DNA of 64,000 nt from Streptomyces caniferus (GTDB lineage: Bacteria > Actinomycetota > Actinomycetes > Streptomycetales > Streptomycetaceae), in contig NZ_BLIN01000005.1 in NCBI RefSeq assembly GCF_009811555.1, forward strand, positions 1,435,501-1,499,500, written 5' to 3'. Shown piece after piece: positions 37,553 through 44,765 of this stretch. The translations under genes were made by a program, and so were the position numbers. Each line of letters opens with the position of its first letter. The stretch's first letter is position 1. The notes beneath the pieces were generated by a model. It was not told the DNA's origin. It made no database searches and saw only the letters and a list, made by a program, of their open reading frames with translations.

Positions 37553-38247
37553 TACCTGATGCCCTGCGCCTTCGCGTTGGTCAGGAGGGCTTTCAGTCCG
37601 GCAGTGTCGAAGCCGGTGAGGTGCCCCATGCTGGTGATGGTCTGATAGCCGCCGTTGGGGCTGCACATGATCGGGATGTTGCCGTAGCTGGTGGCTACAC
37701 ATCCGCGGGGGATCTCTGTTCCGGTCGCGTCGCGCTGGTTCGGGTGGTCGAGGCCGAGGGCGTGCAGTGGTTCGTGCACCAGCGTGTTGCGCAGCGTGTA
37801 CGCCTTTATGGGGTACCCAGTCCAGTACTCGGAGTCGTAGGCGACGATGCCGCCGATGCCCACGCCCTTGGGCGGGTTGGGGCAGGGCATGCCTTGGCTG
37901 AAGCCGGCCTTGCCCATGGGTCGGTACATCTCGGTGATCTGCACGTGATAGGCCGGTCCGCATTTCGCCGGGTTGACCGCCTCAACTCCGCCGATCTTGA
38001 GATGCACGCCCACGGCATTGATCTGGGTGACGGCGGGGGCGAGGAGCGGGGTGTAGCGCTTCCGCATGGCCTCGGTGGCGAAGGTGATCGTGTACGTCTT
38101 GCTCGGCGAGACGGAAGTGACGCCGAGCTGGCTGGTGATCCTCCAGCCGGTACCGACAGTGGCGAAGGCGGCGGCGTGGGTGGGGGTGGAGGTGAGGGCG
38201 CAGGCGGTGAGGGCGGCTGCAGCAGAGACAGCGAAGATCTTCCGCAT
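37552..38247 (-). CDS. Secreted metzincin-type zinc metalloprotease
   Basis: 231 aa. Signal peptide MRKIFAVSAAAALTACALTS with cleavage near THAAA. The mature protein is about 205 aa. Zinc motif HEPLHALGLDH (His158, Glu159, His162, His168) matches HExxHxxGxxH of metzincins, and Met207 in ITSMGHL fits the Met-turn. Other segments: ITQINAVGVHLKIGGVEAVN-like (here VTQINAVGVHLKIGG) and YHVQITEMYRPMGK. It should be an extracellular endopeptidase, perhaps degrading host or competitor proteins. AAGGAG is 5 nt upstream of the ATG at 38247. The gene occupies the space where the downstream half of a dead integrase would be, so it arrived with or after the breakage. Confidence 0.82.
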   Translation of the reverse strand: MRKIFAVSAAAALTACALTSTPTHAAAFATVGTGWRITSQLGVTSVSPSKTYTITFATEAMRKRYTPLLAPAVTQINAVGVHLKIGGVEAVNPAKCGPAYHVQITEMYRPMGKAGFSQGMPCPNPPKGVGIGGIVAYDSEYWTGYPIKAYTLRNTLVHEPLHALGLDHPNQRDATGTEIPRGCVATSYGNIPIMCSPNGGYQTITSMGHLTGFDTAGLKALLTNAKAQGIR

Positions 38248-38524
38248 GTGGACTCCTTGTGGATGCCTTATGAAGTTGTGGGGGTGATGGTGAGACCCGC
38301 CAGCCGTACACACAGTTGCACCGTCAACTAGATCATTTTCGGCGGGAGTTGATGACATGGCGGAGTGGCGCGGTCATGCTCCGCCCCTTCTGGTCAGCCC
38401 TCAGCAGGTTGGGCAGCAGAGGTGGTTCGCTAGGTGTTTCGGTCGGACTGGGGCTTGGGCTGACGGTCGGTGCCTGGTCGCTGCTGGCACCCTTACGTCG
38501 ACAGACGAGCGTGTCGGGGTCTTG

Positions 38525-39108
38525 CGGGTCTGGCGGGCGTCATCCATGTGCGCCGCCAGATCCGGAAGATCGGCAGCAAGCTTGCTTTCGCGCCGCCCAA
38601 GGGAGGCAGGACGCGTGACGTGCCGCCGCTCCCTCACCATCCGGCAAGCCGGTTGCGCGACCACCTTGCGGAGTTCCCGGCGTCCGAAGTGACCCTGCCG
38701 TGAGTGAATCCGGAGATCCCCACTCAGGGAAACAGCGTCGGGACAGCCGGAACGTCCGCGAGTGGACGCCGGCCCGCGCTGCGGCCGGCGTCATCGCGGA
38801 ACCAGAGAAGCTCAGGCAGGTCTCCAGCGATGGGAAGAAGCGCACCGTCCGGAAGTACGAAGAGAGCCGCGAGCACGGGTTCCACGCCCTCCGGCACACC
38901 TTCGCTTCGGTGCACCTGGACGCCAGGGAGAACCCCGTGGCAGTCTCGAAGTGGCTGGGTCACGCAGATCCGAGCATCACACTCCGGATCTGCGCGGCAC
39001 ATGATGCCCGAGGCTGATGGCCGCGGCAGGGCGGCGATGGATGCCTGGTTCGAGGCCGACTCCGACTCATTCTCCCCAGATTCTCCCCAGCTCCCCGAAG
39101 CGGCGTAA
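38525..39108 (+). pseudogene. Second tyrosine recombinase, C-terminal part, frameshifted
   Basis: The catalytic half of a different integrase, spread over three frames: GVIHVRRQIRKIGSKLAFAP and GGRTRDVPPL (38530-38700), WTPARAAAGVIAEPEKLRQV and HALRHTFASVHLDAREN with the His-x-x-Arg motif, then VSKWLGHADPSITLRIC. The nucleophile position (normally YAH after RI) is Cys here, followed by a one-base frameshift, and the tail MMPEADGRGRAAMDAWFEAD continues in the third frame to the stop at 39106-39108. Inactive. It shares the broken neighbourhood with the first integrase but is not its missing half by sequence style. Confidence 0.75.
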
Positions 39109-39109
39109 C

Positions 39110-39146
39110 CGAAGGGCCCCGATCGGCAAGCGATCGGGGCCCTTCG
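39110..39146. terminator. Strong hairpin terminator after integrase remnant
   Basis: 16-bp perfect stem (CGAAGGGCCCCGATCG and complement) with a 5-nt GCAAG loop, directly after the stop of the frameshifted integrase. Retained from when the gene was functional. Confidence 0.88.
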
Positions 39147-39679
39147 TGTGCCGTCAGTAGACGCCCACGGAGGCCAGTGCACGCCTCTGAACTGCGGACA
39201 TGCGGGCCGGGAAGTAGAGGTAGCACACGCCGCCGCTGCCGCCGACGACCTTGCCGTCGGCGTTCTTGCGCTTGGTGCGCAGCCAGATGTTCTCGAACTG
39301 GGATGCAGATTCTTATCAGACACCGAACGCGATGGCAAACATGCAGGTCAACGGCTCGGCCTCATTCGCCTCGCACGAGCCCGAGCCGGACCGTGCTGAG
39401 TTCGTGCTGACTTCCGCTGCCGCCCCTTCCGGTCCGTTCGGGGGCGTCGTGCTGGATCGGTGCTGGCTTCTGGCACTGAAGGCCGAACCTTGGACAGCAC
39501 CGAGACGGACGAGATGGCCATTCTTCACTGTGTGTCACCCCGACGCCCACGCCCATCTCGCGCACAGAGGCCTGCGACGACGGGCCCCATGAAGGTGGGG
39601 TGGCGCCGTACGGGCCGTTTGGTGCGGCCGTGATCCATCCTTATCCTGTCGCACTCCCGACCTATGGAGGTGAGCAGCG
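39147..39679. other. 533-bp decayed stretch with gene remnant
   Basis: On the reverse strand 39150-39313 encodes a plausible protein end, QFENIWLRTKRKNADGK then VGGSGGVCYLYFPARMSAVQ, stop at 39157-39159, but upstream of it stop codons interrupt the frame. I do not recognise it. The rest of the stretch shows no convincing gene. Confidence 0.4.
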
Positions 39680-39865
39680 ATGGATCAAAAAATGTGGACC
39701 GTGCCGGCTCTGGCGAACTTTCTCGGAAAGCCCACCTCCTGGGTATACGACAATCACGAGAAGCAAGCCATCCCCAGCTTCCGTGTGGGCCAACAGCTGC
39801 GGTTCTGGCCCAACGAGATCATGACCTGGCTGGAAGAAAATTGCCGCGAACAGGGGGTCGCATGA
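39680..39865 (+). CDS. Excisionase-type helix-turn-helix protein
   Basis: 61-aa small DNA-binding protein of the MerR-like winged-helix type used by excisionases/AlpA regulators of integrated elements: WTVPALANFLGKPTSWVYD followed by AIPSFRVGQQLRFWPNEIMT and WLEENC. In integrated plasmids and ICEs this gene normally precedes the integrase gene; here it is followed by a 20-codon frame and then the restriction operon. ATG at 39680 with GGAGGTGAGC upstream. Could still bind attachment or promoter DNA. Confidence 0.8.
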   Translation: MDQKMWTVPALANFLGKPTSWVYDNHEKQAIPSFRVGQQLRFWPNEIMTWLEENCREQGVA

Positions 39866-39924
39866 ACGTCAAGTACAAGGAGACGGCGCGGGGCGGGCTC
39901 GCGGTCAACATCATCAAGTACTGA
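39862..39924 (+). CDS. 20-residue ORF coupled to excisionase
   Basis: ATG overlaps the excisionase stop by 4 nt and has GGGGG upstream. It reads MNVKYKETAR followed by GGLAVNIIKY and then TGA. Position and coupling suggest it is translated. It could be a tiny conserved peptide of the element or the remaining 5' end of an integrase or other gene. No family can be assigned with confidence. Confidence 0.4.
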   Translation: MNVKYKETARGGLAVNIIKY

Positions 39925-40576
39925 GGTTGTAGGCCCTGACCAGCGCGTTTGCATCTTTCAGCGCTGTCAGCGCCTTCCCTGCTTACCGACGGAAAGTCCC
40001 TGGAATCCCCCTGGGACAGATGTGAAAGTCCCTGAAAAGTCCCTGGGATGCCCCTGACCGGCGAGGGTCATTGGGGAGGCCATCCGCCCCTCAGCTGCCC
40101 AAGGCGCGAGAGTCCACTGGCCCGCCCCTGTGATCCTCGTCGCAGCGGCTCCGGCTGCTCTCCGCGACCGGCCAGCTCATCCCGCCGACCGCCGCCGCGA
40201 GATCGTCCGACCACCCGCCACTGGCCCTGCATCGACGAGATCACAGGCCCCTCGAACGCCTCCTACTCCTACCAAACCTCGACTTACCAGCACATCTGCC
40301 CCCTGCGAGGCCCCCAGATGACAAAATCAGGCTCTTGGCCTGCCCGCCTCAGCCGTACAAGGCATGGCGGGCTGATGGCGGAGTCCGCAGCCCGCCATGA
40401 AGATCGAGGCTAAACTGTGAGGCCGAAACTTTGACACGTATTCGGTACAGACCTGGTGGATCCCGCTAGGCTCCGACACGTTCTCGCCGGACGGCGAGCC
40501 GAGCAAGCCGAGTGCGGAAACGGGCAGTGATCGAGTGGGGTCGAGTGTGGTCGGCGTCAGGGAGCAGGAGCTTCCG
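39925..40576. other. Upstream region of the restriction operon
   Basis: 652 bp between the excisionase unit and HsdM1. Contains a short direct-repeat cluster (39993-40045) and a TAAACT hexamer near 40412 plus TTGACA near 40431 that could belong to a promoter, but none has ideal spacing. No gene is seen. Confidence 0.5.
39993..40045. repeat. Three copies of AAAGTCCCTG
   Basis: Identical 10-mers at 39993-40002, 40025-40034 and 40036-40045, with a related CCCCTGGGA between and after. The arrangement could be integrase arm-type/excisionase binding sites near an attachment site, or simple repeats; location 68 bp after the excisionase unit favours the first. Confidence 0.55.
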
Positions 40577-42070
40577 ATGCCGTTGACGTTGGGGGAGTTG
40601 GAGTCGTACCTGGCGAAGGCGGCTGATCTGCTGCGGGGCAGCATCGATCAGGCGGACTTCAAGGCGTACATCTTCCCGTTGCTGTTCTTCAAGCGGATCA
40701 GCGATGTGTACGACGAGGAGTACGCCCGCGCGCTGGACGAGTCCGGTGGCGACCACACGTATGCGGCGTTCGAGGAGAACCACCGGTTCACCATCCCCGA
40801 GGGATGCCACTGGGCAGACGTACGCGAACGCACTGCGAGCGTCGGTGAGGCGCTCAAAACAGCCTTCCGCGGGATCGAACAGTCCAACCAGGGCACGCTA
40901 TACGGCATCTTCGGTGGCGCGACCTGGACCAACAAGGACAAGCTCCCAGATAGCAAGCTTATTGACCTGATCGAGCACTTCTCGACCAAAACCCTTTCCA
41001 TCTCTCAGGCCTCGCCCGACGTGCTGGGGCAGGCTTACGAGTACCTGATCAAGCGGTTCGCTGACCAGTCCAACAAGAAGGCCGGCGAGTACTACACCCC
41101 GCGCGAGGTGGTCGCGCTGCTGGTCAACATCCTCGACCCTCAGGAGGGTGAGACGGTCTACGACCCGGCTTGTGGCACCGGTGGCATGCTGATCGAGGTC
41201 ATCCAGCACATCAAGGCCCGCGGCGGTGACCCGAAGACCGTGCTCGGCAAGCTGTACGGCCAGGAGAAGGTGCTCACCACCTCCGCAATCGCCCGGATGA
41301 ACCTGCTGCTGCACGGCATGGAGGACTTCCACGTCGAGCGCGGTGACACACTGCGCGACCCGGCCTACTTCGACCATGGCCGGTTGGCGCGGTTCGACTG
41401 CGTAATTGCCAACCCGCCGTTCTCGTTGAAGAACTGGGGTCACGAGCAGTGGGGGTCAGATTCGTGGGGTCGTAATGAGCTGGGCGGGGTGCCGCCGAAG
41501 GGTTACGCCGACTGGGCCTGGGTGCAGCACATGCTCACCTCCGCTGCACCCACCGGAGGAAGGGTCGCGGTCGTCCTCCCGCAGGGCGCCCTGTTCCGTC
41601 AGGGCGCCGAGGGCCGCGTCCGCGAGCACATTCTCAAAGCTGGCTTCGTGGAGGCCATCATCGGCCTTGCGCCCAACCTGTTCTACGGCACCGGCCTGGC
41701 CGCCTGCGTGCTGATCCTGCGCCATCAACGCCCCGCCGAGCAGCAAGACAAGGTGCTTTTTGTCAACGGAGAGTTGCTCTTCAAGCGCGGCCGCAACCAG
41801 AACAGCCTCGAGCCCGATCATGCGGAGACGCTACTGAAGGCGTATCAGATCTACGCCGACCAGACCGGCCTGGCCACCGTAGCGACCCTGGAGGACGTCA
41901 AGACCAACGGCTGGAATCTGAACATCCCGCTGTATGTCGAGCCCGCCGAGGTCGGCGAGCAGATCACCATGGAGCATGCCTTGGCCGACCTGGAGACCGC
42001 ACACACGAAGACTCGCGAGACTCGCGCAGCGCTGGAAGCCGAACTGGCGAAGTGGGGCCTGGGCACATGA
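40577..42070 (+). CDS. hsdM: Type I restriction-modification methyltransferase subunit, HsdM1
   Basis: 497-aa M subunit for adenine N6 methylation. The N-terminal helical domain is typical: LTLGELESYLAKAADLLRG, then YIFPLLFFKRISDVYDEEY. SAM-binding motif I is DPACGTGGM (Asp196); catalytic motif IV NPPF (279-282). It ends with a helical tail for S-subunit contact. ATG at 40577 has GGAGCAGGAG upstream. First of four translationally coupled genes; its stop overlaps HsdM2 (ATGA). It aligns throughout with HsdM2 by eye (about half identical in N-terminal motifs), so the two are diverged paralogues. Confidence 0.95.
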   Translation: MPLTLGELESYLAKAADLLRGSIDQADFKAYIFPLLFFKRISDVYDEEYARALDESGGDHTYAAFEENHRFTIPEGCHWADVRERTASVGEALKTAFRGIEQSNQGTLYGIFGGATWTNKDKLPDSKLIDLIEHFSTKTLSISQASPDVLGQAYEYLIKRFADQSNKKAGEYYTPREVVALLVNILDPQEGETVYDPACGTGGMLIEVIQHIKARGGDPKTVLGKLYGQEKVLTTSAIARMNLLLHGMEDFHVERGDTLRDPAYFDHGRLARFDCVIANPPFSLKNWGHEQWGSDSWGRNELGGVPPKGYADWAWVQHMLTSAAPTGGRVAVVLPQGALFRQGAEGRVREHILKAGFVEAIIGLAPNLFYGTGLAACVLILRHQRPAEQQDKVLFVNGELLFKRGRNQNSLEPDHAETLLKAYQIYADQTGLATVATLEDVKTNGWNLNIPLYVEPAEVGEQITMEHALADLETAHTKTRETRAALEAELAKWGLGT

Positions 42071-43575
42071 CCGCGACGACCCCGAAGCGGATCACCCAGA
42101 GGGAGCTGGAGTCCTACCTGTGGGGCGCCGCAGTGCTGCTGCGCGGGCTGATCGACGCCGGCGACTACAAGCAGTACATCTTCCCGCTGGCTTTCCTCAA
42201 ACGCCTCTCTGATGTCTACGACGAGGAGCACACCGCCGCCCTGGAGGTGTATGGCGACGAGGAGCTCGCCGACCTCCCGGAGAACCACCGCTTCGCCATC
42301 CCCGACGGCGCTCACTGGGCCGACCTGCGCAAGGTCACCAGCAATGTCGGCACCACGCTCAAGGCCGCGATGCGGGCCATCGAGTCCGCCAACCCCGACA
42401 CCCTCCCCGGCGTCTTCGGCGACGGCGAGTGGACGAACAAGGACCTGCTCCCCGACGCGACCCTCTCAGACCTGATCGAGCACTTCTCGACCAAGACGCT
42501 GTCGGTCGCGAACCTGCCCGAGGACGAGCTCGGGCAAGGCTACGAGTACCTGATCAAGAAGTTCGCCGACGACTCCGGCCACACAGCCCAGGAGTTCTAC
42601 ACCAACCGCACCCTGGTGCACCTGATGACGCTCATGCTCGAGCCCCGGCCGGGCGAATCCGTCTACGACCCGACCTGCGGCACCGGCGGCATGCTCATCT
42701 CCACCGTCGCCGAGCTAAAGCGCCAGGGCAAGGAGTGGCGCAACCTACGCCTCTACGGCCAAGAGCTCAACTACGGCACCTCAGCGATCGCGAAGATGAA
42801 CCTCTTCCTCCACGGCATCGCCGACGGCCACATCGCCCACGGCGACACCCTCGCCAAGCCCGCCTTCCTCGACGCCCACGGCCGGCTGCGGACATTCGAC
42901 GTCGTCCTAGCCAACCCGCCCTACTCCATCAAGACATGGGACCGGGGCGCCTTCACCAAGGACCCTTACGGCCGCAACATGTGGGGCGTACCGCCCCAGA
43001 ACGCGGCGGACTACAGCTTCATCCAGCACATCGAGGCAAGCCTGGATCCAAAGACCGGTCGTGCCGCAATCCTGCTGCCCCACGGGGTCCTGAACCGAAT
43101 CGGGGAGGCAACAGTTCGCAAGGCAATGATCGATGCCGACGCCGTCGAGGCAGTGATCGGCCTGGCCCACGGGCTCTTCTACAACTCGGGCATGGAAGCG
43201 ATCGTCTTGGTCCTTCGAAAGCAGAAGCCGAAAAACCGCAAGCACAAGGTGCTCTTCATCGACGCGAAGAAGGAGTTCTACCGAACAGGCGTCCAGTCCT
43301 TCCTTTCTGAGAGGCATCAGCAGAGGATCCTGGGCGCGTTCCAAAGCTTCACCGACGTGCCGGGCTTCGCCCGAGTCGCCACTCTCGACGAGATCCGTGC
43401 CAACAACGGCAACATGGCCATCCCGCAGTACGTCACACCTGCGACGCCAGGTCGCACCTCAACGCCTACTGACTCGATCGCAGCCACGCTTGCAGGTTGG
43501 CGCGAGGCTGCGGCAGCGGCGGATGTCGCTGTCGAGGACGTTCTCGGTCTGCTGCGTGCGGAGGCTGCCCGGTGA
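42067..43575 (+). CDS. hsdM: Second type I methyltransferase subunit, HsdM2
   Basis: 502-aa M subunit with the same layout as HsdM1: ITQRELESYLWGAAVLLRG, YIFPLAFLKRLSDVYDEEH, SAM motif I DPTCGTGGM (Asp201) and catalytic NPPY (283-286). Both catalytic motifs are intact in both copies, so neither is obviously dead. It starts on the HsdM1 stop (ATGA) and its stop overlaps the HsdS start (GTGA). One S gene serves two M genes, so the enzyme may be M1-M2-S in place of the usual M2S, with one subunit per half-site. Confidence 0.95.
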   Translation: MTATTPKRITQRELESYLWGAAVLLRGLIDAGDYKQYIFPLAFLKRLSDVYDEEHTAALEVYGDEELADLPENHRFAIPDGAHWADLRKVTSNVGTTLKAAMRAIESANPDTLPGVFGDGEWTNKDLLPDATLSDLIEHFSTKTLSVANLPEDELGQGYEYLIKKFADDSGHTAQEFYTNRTLVHLMTLMLEPRPGESVYDPTCGTGGMLISTVAELKRQGKEWRNLRLYGQELNYGTSAIAKMNLFLHGIADGHIAHGDTLAKPAFLDAHGRLRTFDVVLANPPYSIKTWDRGAFTKDPYGRNMWGVPPQNAADYSFIQHIEASLDPKTGRAAILLPHGVLNRIGEATVRKAMIDADAVEAVIGLAHGLFYNSGMEAIVLVLRKQKPKNRKHKVLFIDAKKEFYRTGVQSFLSERHQQRILGAFQSFTDVPGFARVATLDEIRANNGNMAIPQYVTPATPGRTSTPTDSIAATLAGWREAAAAADVAVEDVLGLLRAEAAR

Positions 43576-44765
43576 GCCTCAACCTCGACAAGACGCCCTG
43601 GAAGCGAGTGCGACTGGGTGACGTCATTCGTCGATCGCGCACTCAAGCTGACGCGGCGACCGGTGACGTCGATCGCTACGTTGGTGGCGGGCACATCGAC
43701 AGCGACAGCCTCACTATCGAACGCTTCGGAGATGTCGACGACGGCCAGATGGGCTCGACGTTCACTTACCTCTTCAAGCCCGGTCAGATTCTCTTCGTCT
43801 CGGCACGTCCCTACCTTCGTAAGTCGGGCGTCGTGAACTTCTCGGGTGTCGTCGCCGACAAGACCTACGTTCTTGATGCCCTCCCCGAAAACGGGCTGTT
43901 GCAGGAGTTTCTGCCCTTCATCCTCAACTCCGACCACTTCGTCGCCTACGCGACCGCCGAGGCCAGCGGTTCGATGAATCCTCGTCTGCTCTGGGGGCGG
44001 ATGCAGCGCTACGAGTTCCACCTCCCGCCGCTCGACGAACAGAAGCCCCTCGCTGACCTTCTCTGGGCGCTGGAGCGCCACAGAACCGAATTGGACGACC
44101 AGGTATCGGCAATCGAGTCCGCGCTTCAGTGTTTCCTCGCTGACTCGTTCCGGGCAGCCCCTGGCCCGCAGCTAAAGATCGTTGACCTCTGCACCGATGT
44201 CGTTGGTGGGATCTGGGGCTCACCAGAGGGTGAAGCCGAGGTTGACATACTGGCGCTCGGGCCACGCGTGTATGCGGATGGCGCAACTCAACTGACAACT
44301 GATGGATCACCTGTTCGTTCCGTGAGCAGGCGGCAGACCGAGGTGCGCCTTGTACGTGACGGGGACATCATCCTTGAACGATCTGGAGGCTCCCCCTCGC
44401 AGCCAGTCGGGCGTGTAGTGATCGCTCACGGGGAGCTGGCTCCCTGTATTCCGACCGACTTTCAGCGGCTGCTTCGGCCGAACCGGAAAGTTGTGGAGCC
44501 ACGCTTTCTGTTCTGGCGTCTTCGACATGACTGGGTGGCCGGTGTGACTCGGGATTACTCAAAGAAGACGACCAACATTACGAATCTGTCAGTCAAAGAC
44601 TACATCGCGCGCAGCATCACGGTGCCTTCCATTGCAGATCAGACCCACTTGCTTGGTCGCGTGACCTCGTTCGAAGACACGCTCACGAACGTGGCAGAGG
44701 AAAGCTCAAAACTCGACGTCCTCCGCAGAAGCCTTCATGACGAGATCTTCGGAGGTGCCGAGTGA
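43572..44765 (+). CDS. hsdS: Type I specificity subunit, HsdS
   Basis: 397 aa with two target-recognition domains. TRD1 opens WKRVRLGDVIRRSRTQ and ends in a conserved helix PLDEQKPLADLLWALERHRTE; TRD2 starts about residue 200 (PQLKIVDLCTDVVGG) and ends IADQTHLLGRVTSFEDTL and the LRRSLHDEIFGG C-terminus, mirroring TRD1's helix. Two TRDs separated by helices predict a bipartite asymmetric site; the target sequence cannot be read. GTG start overlaps the HsdM2 stop, and its stop overlaps HsdR, so all four genes are coupled. Confidence 0.93.
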   Translation: MSLNLDKTPWKRVRLGDVIRRSRTQADAATGDVDRYVGGGHIDSDSLTIERFGDVDDGQMGSTFTYLFKPGQILFVSARPYLRKSGVVNFSGVVADKTYVLDALPENGLLQEFLPFILNSDHFVAYATAEASGSMNPRLLWGRMQRYEFHLPPLDEQKPLADLLWALERHRTELDDQVSAIESALQCFLADSFRAAPGPQLKIVDLCTDVVGGIWGSPEGEAEVDILALGPRVYADGATQLTTDGSPVRSVSRRQTEVRLVRDGDIILERSGGSPSQPVGRVVIAHGELAPCIPTDFQRLLRPNRKVVEPRFLFWRLRHDWVAGVTRDYSKKTTNITNLSVKDYIARSITVPSIADQTHLLGRVTSFEDTLTNVAEESSKLDVLRRSLHDEIFGGAE

